From Costus lasius (Eukaryota > Streptophyta > Magnoliopsida > Zingiberales > Costaceae): a DNA stretch of 64,000 bases. The notes under the pieces are model-generated. The model was not told where the DNA came from, ran no database searches, and saw only the letters and a list, made by a program, of their open reading frames with translations. Positions 22,233 to 33,300 of this stretch are shown here, piece by piece (within the stretch, counting starts at the first letter, position 1; the number at the start of each line of letters is the position of its first letter). The DNA is taken from NCBI GenBank assembly GCA_027563935.2, contig CM050454.1, forward strand, positions 52,232,596-52,296,595. The letters are read 5' to 3'. Made by a program: the position numbers and the translations under genes.

Positions 22233-23612
22233 ATGGCACCAAGAACAAAGTCTATATTTCCAAGAAGGAAAGGGAAACCCCCAGCTGAACCTTCCCAGCC
22301 TGAAAACCCACATGGGATTATCTTTAGAAATGAGACGCAGGAGGCCAGGTACAATCAGATTCTTGTGAGGAAGGTTATCAATACCAAGTATGGATATAGG
22401 AGGACTTTGGAAGCTTTGGGGTTATATGAAGATGTACTATGGATGTTTGATAGGATCCATGCTAAGAAATTTTTCCAGATGACTCCACACACTTATTTGC
22501 CATTGGTTTTGGAGTTTATGAGTAGTTTGATTATTGATTTGAAGGAGTTCTCAAATGGACCTGCAGAAGGAGAAATCACTTTTAGACTAGCCAATGAAGA
22601 GAGGAAACTTACACTGCAGGAGGTCAGAGATATCTTTGAGCTGAGCACAGGAGGTTACACTGAGATACCCCTTGGGTTCATTGAGAGCATTTTTTGGAAT
22701 CAGATTACTAATGAGAATCATTACTATGCTGTTTTTGCTCGAGCTTCAAAGATCATGAATCCATGTATTAAGTATGCACATAGGGTGCTTGCACACACGG
22801 TGTTTGGAAGAGGAGATAGTGACGGTATGGTCTGTCAGGTTGTGCTGTATTTTCTTTGGGGAATGCTAAATGGATTTGCTGTGGATGTGGCTTTCTTCAT
22901 GGTGAAACATATAGACAAAGTTGCTAGGGCAAAAAGGGGAGCTGTAGTGATAGGAGGATTGATCACTCCTATAGCCCAATATTTTGGAATAGAGCCCTAT
23001 GGAGTGGAACTTGCAAAGGGGAATGCAAGGCTTGATCTTGAGTCTTGCATAGCTATGAAGATGATTGTGAGAGAGGGGGATATCTTTTGTTTGGTCCTTG
23101 GACCAAATGTCCCTACTCTACCTTTACCCCACATTGAGAAAACCACCGTCAGAGATAGAGCAAATTGGAAGTTATCTCCGAGTGCCGCCGAGGCAGCCTT
23201 TACACCACCATTTGACACTGTTCCGCTGCCACCCACATGGGGTGGAAGAGGTGACCCCTTTGACATGGAATCACCCCATCATGATTCTTCACACCCTGCT
23301 AGTGATTCTTCACACACACCTAGAGGAGGATTTCCTAGCGCTCATGATCCAGGATTCCAGGCTCTGCATGCACAAATGTATAATCAGGAGCACCGTATGG
23401 AGAGGGTGATTGACTCCTTGGGGAAGGTGACTGAGTCTCTTGGGCACCTCCATTAAGACGTAGAGAGATTGAGCGACCATATGGAGGACATGGGGAATTT
23501 CCTCTATGATCATTTTGGATATAAAGACCAAAGGAGATATGTCTACTACGGTGATCAAGGAGGGCAACCACATTATGATGCTGAGGCTACACACCCTGAT
23601 GATGTGCAGTAG
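22233..23612 (+). pseudogene. Athila ORF1-like protein downstream of pol (env position)
   Basis: I start at the ATG at 22233 (M-A-P-R-T-K-S); an in-frame ATG three codons upstream is also possible. 407 codons are open to TAA at 23454-23456. The frame then continues for 51 more codons to TAG at 23610-23612, so the first stop looks premature. The body (R-K-V-I-N-T-K-Y, L-G-L-Y-E-D-V, T-Y-L-P-L-V-L-E-F) resembles the Athila ORF1 family, whose function is unknown. I see no clear signal peptide or transmembrane helix, so calling it an envelope would be unsafe. Residues 320-375 are Pro/Ser/His-rich. The C-terminus (from residue 385) has heptad-like leucine spacing that spans the stop. Confidence 0.75.
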
Positions 23613-24772
23613 ATGTTTTGTAAGTATCATCCTCCCTTACTTCTTTGCTATATTATTTTTCCATATCTTACTGATGTTACATGTTTTATAGGGAAGGATG
23701 ACTCTTCCAAACTTCTCATGCCCACACTGCTAAATTGAAAATATTTTAATTCGATGTGGTTGTATAATATTGGTATTGGTTTTTGACATTTGATAAGGAT
23801 TGTGTGATGGATTTTATTTACTGACATTTCTTTTCAATATGGTTGTCTGGATAAATTCTGAGTTTTATTTACTGAGTTTTATCTTCAATATGGTTATACT
23901 GCATGATGATGATATTTTTATATTCTTGATGATAGTGAATTCAAGCTTGTGATTAGAACTAAACCTATCATGTTAGATTTATTTCTTCAATGCATATCTA
24001 TCTTTTGAAATTTGACATTGGTAGATGCATGAAATTTTGGGTAGATGTGTAATTTGAGGAATAAGATCTAATGGTGAAACTACTCCTTTAAATAAAATGA
24101 GCATATGAGTATGATTACTGAATTGATATCAATTGATCAACCTAATAGATGTTTAGTCTATCTTGCTATTTGTTCGGAAGGAAGAATCCAAGATCCATAA
24201 AAATAGTGAGCGACTCCCCTACTTGGCACTATGCAAAATTGATAGTGGTACCAAAGACATGGGTTGAAGTCTATGTCTAAAAGATAATGAGAGAGAAAAA
24301 GAACAAGACTCCTCTACTTGGCACTATGCAAAATTGATAGTGGTACCGAAGAAAAGAGTTGAAGTCAAAAATAAAAAGTATGTATCTATGTGGGTACATG
24401 CCATCTATGCAAAAACAACAAAATACATGAAAAAGAAAAAAAATGAATAAAAACAAATATGTGTGAAAAAATATCTTGGAAACCTAATTCCTGTAAACAA
24501 AAGTATGATAGATTTGAACTGAAAATTGGGTAAAATCATGAGATTGAAAATTCTATTTATTATACAAGTTGCAAAGTTTTATTTGATTGAGATGTAGATC
24601 TAGAGGGTTGAGTTATAAGAATGATATATTTATTTGAAGTTTTGGGAAACAATTGATGAAATTTTTCATTGATGGTTGTATTTTAGAAATTTATTGAGCA
24701 TGTAAAGGTTTATCTTTTTGTCAATTTTTGATTCTTGCTTGAGGACAAGCAAGGTTTGAGCCTTATGTACTT
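23613..24772 (+). other. 3' non-coding region of Athila-5
   Basis: AT-rich and without a supported ORF. It matches 33301-34040 (minus, Athila-B) and in part 17280-17602. Two copies of a 35-nt stem-loop lie at 24222-24256 and 24317-24351. The block GCTTGAGGACAAGCAAGG at about 24737-24754 precedes the LTR in this family and is the likely polypurine region. Confidence 0.75.
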
Positions 24773-26650
24773 TGATGATACCGAAATATATAGTATATGT
24801 TGTATCATTTTATATATCTTTTCATGCTAAATTGAAGCTCTTTTGCTTATTTTTATGCCAAATTTATCAAATATTGCAAAGTCTACTTCACTTTTGGTTT
24901 TTAATGATTTTTAGGGAAAAAGGCATTATTTTGAGGCGTTTTCAAGCAGAATCAAATACATGGAAGAATTGCCATCATCAAGAAGAGATCACATGACAAA
25001 TTTCATGCGAATCGAGGCAACAAACCAAAATACGGTAGTGCCGTAATTTATATTACGGTACCATATTTCCATACGATGCCGTAATATCAGAGCACCTGCC
25101 GTATTTTGGGGAGTCTTTCAAACAGAAGATTTCACGAAAATTACGGCACTGTCGTAAACTATTTCACGGGCTGTATTTTCCAGACATTTCCGACCATAGC
25201 GTTCAGCCGATTTTACGACATCGCCGTGAAGCATTTTACGGTGCCGTATTTTGTGAAGATCACAGACCAGAACACTTTACCGATTTTACGGCAGTGCCAT
25301 AACATATTACACTGCCGTAATTTCCTTCCAGAACACGACTTCCACAGTCTAATTCGAAGCCCGATTTTTGCGGAGAAGATTGCGGATGATCTAGACCCTT
25401 AAATTCGAAGCCGTAAGAAGAAGAAAGGGAGTTTTCGATGAAGAGAACACGAGGACACCAAAAGCCCCAAATTTCATCCATCATACAGAGAGAAATCGAG
25501 ATTTCAGCCGCCGCCTAGGGTTTCACCACCACGACGCACATAGTGCATCTCCGGCCATGAAATTTGAAGGGAAGCTACGCCTGGAGTAAGAGAACACGCC
25601 CCAGAAGTTTTGGATGGAAAGGAGAACAATTGGAGGAGAAATCAACGTAAAGGGAGGCGCCGCTACTGTTCATCGACGCTCAACTCAAAATTATGGCTGT
25701 AATTTATATTACAGCCGTGGTGTATTTTCTGAAACCCTCTTCTCCCTTTGATTTTTGATCTTTTGAAACTATGGATTATTGTAACTCCTTCACTATGCTA
25801 GCTTAAACCTTTATGGGACATGGGGGAGTAATTCCCTTTGTTTTTCTCAATGACTAGATACTTTTTACTTTCATCATGATAGTTCTATTTTGATAATTCT
25901 ACCTATGAGATTATTGCTCTAAAATTCTCCTTAGTTTATTTATTGTCATGCATGATATAGAGTTTTCGCAATATGGACTGAAAAGTGATTTGCTTGAGAA
26001 TTTGGAACCCTAAAATTGAATAATAGGAACTCACTATAAGAAATTAGGTTAAGTTCTTATTTCTTGATTTTAGTAATTTTATTGCCATGTTTGATAATTA
26101 TGAACCTAGGATTAAGTTATTGTGTCAAACGTGGAGATCTTGCATGAAAGTGAGGATCGGAACGTTGGAGAACTATAGGTAGAATGTGTGTTGAAACTCG
26201 GATGTGCGAAAACGATCCTTGAGATTCCACTCGAGATGATCAACTTAGAACTCGGATGCACGAAAGTGATCCTTGAATTCTTCGTTTGGTGATTTACTCA
26301 TTTACAGCGCTGGGATAAATCTTGCGCGAAAGCGAAGATTAGTCCCTGCATGGTTGTCTGCACAAAAGTTAGATAATCCACTTATGAAGTAAATTATGTC
26401 TTTATCATTGTAAAACTGGATTGATGAACATCTATTTTTATCTGGTCATGAAAATTAAAGTAAATGAAACCCTAGTCCCAGTTTCTCTCTGATTATACTC
26501 TCCCGTGTGTTTTTCGATCATTGCTTGACTTCTATTCGATTGCCTAGATAGTAAGAAATTAATTATTCTGTACTTGACAACGTAGGTCTCTGTGGATTCG
26601 ATACTTTCTTTATTACTTCGAGTATCCGTGCACTTCCAGAAGTAGCAACA
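24773..26650 (+). repeat. Athila-5 3' LTR
   Basis: 1878 bp from TGATGATACCGAAATATA to GAAGTAGCAACA. A palindrome cluster is at 25028-25335. The second half has five spaced copies of a GCACGAAAGTGA-like motif (about 26143-26372). The same LTR family occurs inverted at 26874, 30966 and 39380, and in part at 62391-63368. Confidence 0.85.
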
Positions 26651-26873
26651 AGTTTTCAGACACAACAAGTCTTTGGTATCCTGAGTATCCACCAAAGATA
26701 AGTTTGTGCACCTACTTGTTGGGATACGACAAGTTTTTGCAAAAACTTGTTGTATCCCAACAAGTAGGTAGACAAAAACTTATCTCTGGTGTCGCGGCCA
26801 AAACTTAATGTTTGGCACACGGGGACTTGTCACTCCATGACACGGCTCCAAAAACTTATTGTGTCACCAAGCT
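26651..26873. repeat. Long palindrome between inverted LTRs
   Basis: Centre at 26739/26740 with no spacer. Inner arms are 29 bp (26711-26739 and 26740-26768) with one mismatch. An imperfect extension reaches about 26692 and 26787. The outer parts are also related in inverted orientation. They run into the plus LTR on the left and the minus LTR on the right. Confidence 0.85.
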
Positions 26874-28326
26874 TGTTGTTATTCCCGCAAGTGCACGGAT
26901 ACTCGAAGTAATAAAATAGATATCGAACCCACAGAGACCTTATTGTTAAGTATCAAATAATTATTTTCTTACTAGCTAAGTAAATCGAATATGATGCAAG
27001 TAAATAATAGAAAGAGTGTAAAAGATAAACAGAGAGATAAATTGGGACTAGGGTTTCATCCACTTTAATTTTAATGACTAGATATGAACAAAAGGTTGTT
27101 AGTCTAATTTTATTATGATAAAGATATAATTTCTTTAAAAAGGGATTATCTCACTTTCGTGCAGACAATCATGTAGGGACCAATCCTCGCTTTCACGCAA
27201 GATCTATCCCAACGCTGAGGATAAGTAAATCATCAATCAAAGAGTTCAAGGATCACTTTCGTGCTTCCGAATTCTGAGTTGATCTTCTCAAGTGGAATCT
27301 CAAGGATTACTTTCGTGCATCCGAGTCTCAACACAATTTCTACTTATGGCTCTCCAACGTTCTGATCCTCACTTTTGTGCAAGATCTCCATGTTTGACAC
27401 AATAACTCAATCCTAGATTCTTTTTATCAAACAAGGCAATAAAATCACAATAAATCAGAATTCAAAGAACAAACCTAATTTCTTACGATAAGTTCCAAAC
27501 TCAATGATTTTTTAGGATTCCAAATTTCACAATCAACTTTCAGTCTATTTCACAAAATTCTAAAACATGCATGATAATAAGAAACTATGGAGAATCATAG
27601 AACAATCAATCACATAAGTAGAATCATCATAATAAAACTATTCAGACGAAAATAATGTTATCTAGTCATTAGAAATAAAAGTGAATTACTCTCCTATGTC
27701 CCAAAATAAGATTAAGCTAGCATGGAAGAGAAAATATAATAAACCATAGTTTTAAAGCGTCAGAAATCAAAGAGAAAGATGAAATAAACGTTAAAACATG
27801 GCTGTAATACAAATTACAGCCGTAATTTGTGAGTGAACAGTGCCGGTGCCCGCTACTTGGTTGATTTCTCCTCCAATTGAACTCCTTTTACTCTGAAACA
27901 TCTAGTGTGTCGTCTTCTCCTCCAAGAAAAGCTTCTGTGTAAAAATCACTGCCTGAGGTGGTCTCTATGCCTCTCGGCGCGAAGCCAAACCCTAAGCGCC
28001 TCTCTGTTGATTGCTCACTTGATTCTCTCAAAAAATTAAGGCTTTCAGTCTCTTTATCTTCTCCTCCTCGCAATGAGTCTATAGCATCTTTCAGATCTCA
28101 ATTTGGATGTCTGGATCTCAAGATATGGTCTGCGCAAGAATCGGGCCCGAAAAACTCGCGTGTCCAGGAATAAATTACGGCCGTGTTTTATTTTACGGTA
28201 GTGCCGTAAAATCAACTAAACTATCTAGTTGGAATTGTCTGGAAATTACGGCCCGTGAAATGGCTTACGGCAGTGCCATAATTTCAGTGAATATCTCTGG
28301 TTTGAAAGCGCTCCAAAATACGGCAT
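26874..28326 (-). repeat. Athila-A 3' LTR, lacking its beginning
   Basis: Begins at TGTTGTTATTCCCGC (its minus-strand end) and is readable to about 28326, where it fuses to RT. The motif CTTTCGTGCA occurs five times, at 27154, 27190, 27256, 27310 and 27372 (second and fifth copies with one or two changes). The palindrome cluster is at 28165-28325. Confidence 0.83.
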
Positions 28327-29863
28327 AGCTTTCAACCATTCGATCAATAAACGGTAAGGGAAAATGGTCCTTCCTAGTAGCAGCATTCAGTTTTCTATAA
28401 TCTATGCACATGCGCCAACTAGTTACAGTTCTAACAGGAATTAATTTATTATCTTTATTTTTCATGACAGTTACCCCTCCTTTCTTAGGAACACAATGTA
28501 CAGGACTTACCCATTTACTATTAGAGATAGGATAGATAATACCTGCATCAAGTAGTTTCAAAACCTCCTTTTTCACAACTTCTTTCATAGAGGGGTTAAG
28601 TCTCCTTTGAAATTCTGCGTGTGGCTTATGTTCCTCTTCCATCAAGATCCTATGCATACAAAAAGAAGGGTTAATTCTCTTTAAATCATCAATTGTGTAC
28701 CCAATTACCTTTCTATGAATCCTTAATTCTTTGAGAAGCAAATTTGTTTTCCTTTTTCGAAGCTTTGCATCAACAATAACAGGGTAAATAGAATCAGGAC
28801 CAAGAAATTCATAATGAAGGTTATCAAGTAAAGCTTTAAGTTCTACTTTTGGAGCTTTTCTTTCTTCACTCTTTTCATTATCACAAGCACTGCAATCTAA
28901 TAATTCATCAATTTCAGAATTGGTTTCTACCTTAGAATCAAGAGTAGAATCTAAATCAGAATCAATTTTAGAGGTTTCAACAAATAAATCATTAAGATCA
29001 TAGACAATGTCATCTAATGCATGTACACTACAGCAAGATCCTGCATTTGAAGGGTTTTTCATGGCTTCATTCAAGTCATACTCAATTCTTTCATCCCAAA
29101 TGTTAAGTGTAAGCTTACCATTCTTTACATCAATAAGTGCTCCTGTTGTGGCTAAGAACGGTCTACCAAGCATGATGGGGATTCTTGTATCTTCTTTCAT
29201 CTCAAGAATTACAAAATCTACAGGGATGAAATATTTACCTACTTGGATAGGTACATCTTCAAGAATTCCTACATGGTATTTAACTGAACGATCGGCGAGC
29301 TGCAAAGATATAGAAGTCGGTTTAAGCTCTCCCATGTCCAATTTCCTGCAAATAGATAATGGCATTAGACTCACACTAGCACCTAAATCACATAAGGCTC
29401 GGTCAAAAGCCATGCCCCTAATAAAACAAGGTATAGAGAAACTACCTGGATCTTTTAATTTCGGTGGCAACCTGTTTTCGATAATAGCACTACATTCTTC
29501 AGTAAGAGCCACAGTACCATAGTCCTCTAATTTTCTATTATTAGACAAAATTTCTTTCAAAAATTTAGTATATGTGGGCATTTGAGATAAAGCTTCAGTA
29601 AATGAAATATTAATGTAAAGCTTTTTCAAAACGTCAAGAAATCTCCCAAACTGTTTGTCTAATTTTGCTTGCACTAGTCTCTAGGGGAAGGGTATGGGTG
29701 GCCTATGTGGTGTAGTAGAACTAGGTTTAGAAACATCATTCTGACATGGCTCATCACCTTGGTGAGGTGGCAAACTAGCTTGGGATTGCTCATGCTCAGA
29801 AGATTTTTCTAACTCTAATTCATCATCATGATCATCATTAGGCTCTTTTTCCTTTAGGTTCAT
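28265..29863 (-). pseudogene. Athila-A protease and truncated reverse transcriptase
   Basis: One frame from 29863 to 28265 with a single TAG at about 29683-29681, where relatives have Gln. After the gag tail (Q-M-P-T-Y-x-K-F-L) comes the retropepsin-type site D-L-G-A-S with its downstream I-M-L-G-R-P-F-L flap/helix region, both intact. A long acidic linker leads into RT (V-I-G-Y-T-I-D-D-L, L-D-A-G-I-I-Y-P-I-S, M-C-I-D-Y-R-K-L-N). RT stops after the F-P-L-P-F-I-D-R-M block. The last 20 or so residues are read from LTR DNA, so the ORF end is a deletion fusion. The catalytic RT aspartate box is absent. Confidence 0.88.
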
Positions 29864-30880
29864 TTAATTGTCTTCCACTCCTAGTAGTGATAGCATTACA
29901 GTGTTCCTTAGGATCTAATTCAGGTTCAGCAGGTATTTGATCTCCTAGAGTTTTATTATAAGCAGCTAAAGATCCTACTTGAGAGGTAAGATGATTAACT
30001 AATCCCTTAAGATTTTCAATCTCTTTATTTTGGTTTGTCATTGATTGATTTTCGTTAGCCAATAAACTTTTCAAGCATGGATCCTATACTAAAAGAATTT
30101 ACCTCTTTAGTCAAGATTCGTTGTTCCTCATTCTCATTCTTACCATGTTGATGACAATATAGCATTCCTTCTTCCGAAGCCCACTAGTTAAGATTCAGGG
30201 CCATCTCTTCAAGCAGGGAAGAAGCATCTTCGATTATTTTGCTCATGAGGGCTCCTCCTGCAGCAGTATCAATAATCAGACAGGTATTATAAAGTAAGCC
30301 ATTATAAAATGTATGAATTAAAATCCAATCTTCAAGACCATGGTGAGCACACTTCCGTTGTAATTCATTGAATCGCTCTCATGCCTCAGTAAAAGTCTCA
30401 CTATCCTGCTGTGCAAAGCTTGTAATTTGGTTTCTCAACTGGATGGTTTTGCTGGGTGGAAAGTACTTCATCAAGAAGGCATTGGACAATTGCTCCCATG
30501 TGGTGAAGGTACCGGTAGGTCAAGAATGTAGCTAAGAACACGCGCGGTCCTTGAGAGAAAAGGAAAATAATCTTAATTTTAATGCATCATCGGAAACTCA
30601 ATTAATTTTAATGGTATCACAAAGTTCAAGAGAAAGATATAAATGTTGATAAGAGTCTTCAATTGGTGATCCTCCAAACCGATTTTGTTGGATCATGGAC
30701 AAGAAAGCAGGATTGATTTCAAAATTATCAGCATCAATAGTTGGTCTGGCGATGCTAAAGTGTATCTCCTGTGGCTTAGGGGCTGCATAGTCCCTAAGCG
30801 ATTTCCGGTTCGCGATCAGATCTAATTTTCCTATGCAGTCTAATAACTCAAGTAAACAGAAGAGAACAGTAAGATAGAAC
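29838..30880 (-). pseudogene. Athila-A gag remnant
   Basis: Recognisable gag from L-R-D-Y-A-A-P (about 30795) through the N-R-F-G-G-S-P-I-E-D capsid block to a coiled-coil-like segment (N-K-E-I-E-N-L-K-G-L-V, 30074-29838). Several frameshifts and stops separate the pieces, including one around 29860 between gag tail and protease frames. I do not see an intact zinc knuckle. Confidence 0.75.
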
Positions 30881-30941
30881 ATATAAACAAAACCTAGTCT
30901 AACAATACTTTCAATATCTTCAATATTGACAAAAACCAAGG

Positions 30942-30959
30942 TCCCCGGCAACGGAGCCA
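30942..30959 (-). promoter_or_regulatory. Primer-binding site, tRNA-Asp type (Athila-A)
   Basis: The minus strand reads TGGCTCCGTTGCCGGGGA, complementary to the 3' end of plant tRNA-Asp apart from one base. This is typical of Athila elements. Confidence 0.85.
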
Positions 30960-30965
30960 AAAACT

Positions 30966-32697
30966 TGTTCTAGATATGAATAGTAATTCGTCAGTTTAAT
31001 TTTATCATGATAAAGACATAATTTATTTCATAAAAGGATCATCTCACTTTCGTGCAAACAATCATGCAGGGACCAATCCTCGCTTTCACGCAAGATCTAT
31101 CCCAAGCTAAAAATAAGTAAATCATCAATCAAAGAACTCAAGGATCTCTTTCGTGCATCTGAATCCTAAATTGATTATCTCAAGTGGAATCTCAAGGATC
31201 ACTTTCGTGCATCCGAGTCTCAACACAAGTTCTACTTATGGTTCTCCAACGTTCCGATGCTTACTTTTCGCACAAGATCGCCATGTTTGATAAATTAACT
31301 CAATCCTAGATTCATATTATTATCATGGCAATTATTCTTCTGAAAGTGAGAAACAAGAACTAACCTAATTTCTTAAAGTAAGCTCCTAACATGCAATTCT
31401 AGAGCTCCAAGTTCTCAAGCAGGTCACCTTTCGCTCTATTGCAAAAACTCTAAAATGAATAACAACATGAATCTATAGAGAATTAAAGAGCAATTATCAC
31501 ATAAGTAGAATTATCATGCTGAAATTACATGATGAACTAATGAAAAATTTATCTAGCCATTAAGAAATCAAAGGGAATTACTCCCCCATGTCCTATAAAA
31601 GGTTTAAGCTAGCATGGATGAAAGATTACAATAATGCATAGTATCAAAGTGTAAGAAATCAAGAAAGAGGGGGAAAACAAATAACCACATGGTTGTAAAG
31701 GAAATTACATTCGTATTTTCCATGCGTGAACAGTGTCGGCATCGGCATTGTTGTTGATTTCTCCTCCGATTGATCTCCTTTCACTCTGAAACTTCTGGGA
31801 TATGTTCTCCTCCTCCAGGTGAAGCTTCCTCTCAAATTTCACGGCCAGAGATGCGTTGTACGATTCCCGGCAGCGAAACCTAAGGCGGGTGGCATGAAAC
31901 TCGATTTCTCCCTCGTCGGTGGATGAAAATTAGGACTTCTTCGTCCTCTGTCCTCTCCTCGTGAAAAGCTCCCCTTTTGCTTCTTATGAATCTTTGAATT
32001 GTGGCATGGATCATCCGCAATCGATCGGGCAAAAATCGGGCTTCAAAAAGTCTGTGAAAATCACATGTTTAGAATAGAATTACGGCCGTTGTTTCCATTA
32101 CGGCACTGTCGTGTTTTTTTTAAGTTCTTCTGTATAAGATTCAATCAGAATTATGGTACCGTGAAATTACTTACGGTAGTACCATATTTTCTCCAAATCT
32201 CTCGGATCGAAAAATGCACCAAAATACTGCACCGTGGAAATGATTACTGCCTTGCCGTAAAATCTAGAAATCTCTCGGGTAAAAATAGATTGAAATTACG
32301 GCCCATAAAATTCCTGACAGTAGTGCCATAATTTCCAAAAAACTTTCTACAAGAAAACTCCCCAAATTACGGCAGTGCTCTGATATTACGGTAGCTGTGA
32401 AAGAACAGTACCGTAATATGGATTACGGCCCTGCCGTAATTTGGTCTGAAGCTCCAATCTTCGTGAAATTTGACATGTAATCTCCTCTTGATGGTGGGAA
32501 TTCATTCATGCATCTAGAATTCCTTGAAAATGCTTCAAAATTGTGCCTTTTTACCTGAAAATCATCAAAAACCAAAAAGAGTGTAGATTCCGCAGTATTT
32601 GATAAGAAAAGGCATAAAAATAGGCAAAGGTTCATGAATTTGACACAAAAAGATATATGAAATGGCACAAAATTTACTATAAATTTCGGTGTAATCA
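30966..32697 (-). repeat. Athila-A 5' LTR with terminal deletion
   Basis: TG at 30966 and CA at 32696-32697. Compared with its relatives, about 190 bp next to the primer-binding site are missing: CTTGTT is joined directly to CTAGATATGAATAG. A palindrome cluster lies at 32085-32440, including a 13-bp arm pair with one bulged base at 32385-32417. Confidence 0.83.
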
Positions 32698-33300
32698 TAA
32701 TTCTAGATTGAATTTTGTTTTTTTTTTTAAAAAAAATAGCAATTCTCTGAATTTTTGGACAAATTACAGTAGTGCTGCAACCATTGTTAATGTACCGTAT
32801 TTTCTATACGGTACTACCGTAATGAATTTTATCCCCCGTAATTTTGGTCCGATTTCTTACAGACGATTTCATCTAAAGTACGGTACTACCATAATGTTTT
32901 TCACGGTACTGTAATTTTGAGTGATTTTCGACCCGAAACTTTCTGGAATTTTTTAGCAAATTACGGCAGTGCCGTATTATCTTTACGGTACCGTAATTTG
33001 ATGCCTTTTTCCTGCCGAGAGTTCGTTCGACTTTACAGCACTACCGTAAACGTTTTATGATACCATAATTGTGCAGGCCCCACACAATTTTGCGGCCGTA
33101 TTTAGGGGTTTCGGTGCAATGTTTTAGGGTTTCTCCGCTTGAGATCGCGCGAACCTCTTGTTTGCTTCGATTTCTTGCTTCCAAATCCTTAAGCTACCTT
33201 TCCTATCCGATTTCCGACCAATTCTTGTCTGAGATTTTGAGATTATTGAGCTCAATCGAGCTTAGCTACTATTCGACCGCCCACTTTCTCTCATTTTGAC
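32698..33300 (+). mobile_element. Fragment D: Athila-type spacer, plus strand
   Basis: Matches the region between pol and the downstream ORF of Athila-5 (about 21230-21950) in plus orientation, with palindromes such as TTACGGTACCGTAA (32993-33006). It is cut on the left by the Athila-A LTR and on the right by an inverted junction with Athila-B 3' DNA at about 33300. No coding sequence. Confidence 0.65.

Larger units (their letters stand above)
21101..26650 (+). mobile_element. Athila-5: 3' half of an Athila-type gypsy element
   Basis: Begins in the last codons of pol (block CACGATCAAATTCGAG, shared with Athila-B). It continues with the post-pol double hairpin, a palindrome-rich spacer, one long ORF, about 1.2 kb of non-coding DNA and a full 3' LTR (24773-26650). 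Everything upstream of the pol end is missing. Confidence 0.87.
26874..32697 (-). mobile_element. Athila-A: internally deleted Athila-type gypsy element
   Basis: Minus strand: 5' LTR (32697-30966), tRNA-Asp type primer-binding site (30959-30942), gag remnants, protease, the first part of RT, then a direct jump into a partial 3' LTR (28326-26874). RT core, RNase H, integrase and all 3' sequences are deleted. I see no matching 5-bp target duplication at the two ends. Confidence 0.85.

Noticed and set aside
22233..23612. Viral envelope gene
   Set aside because: Position alone suggests env. No signal peptide, transmembrane helix or glycoprotein-like cysteine pattern is visible, so I keep the Athila ORF1-like label.
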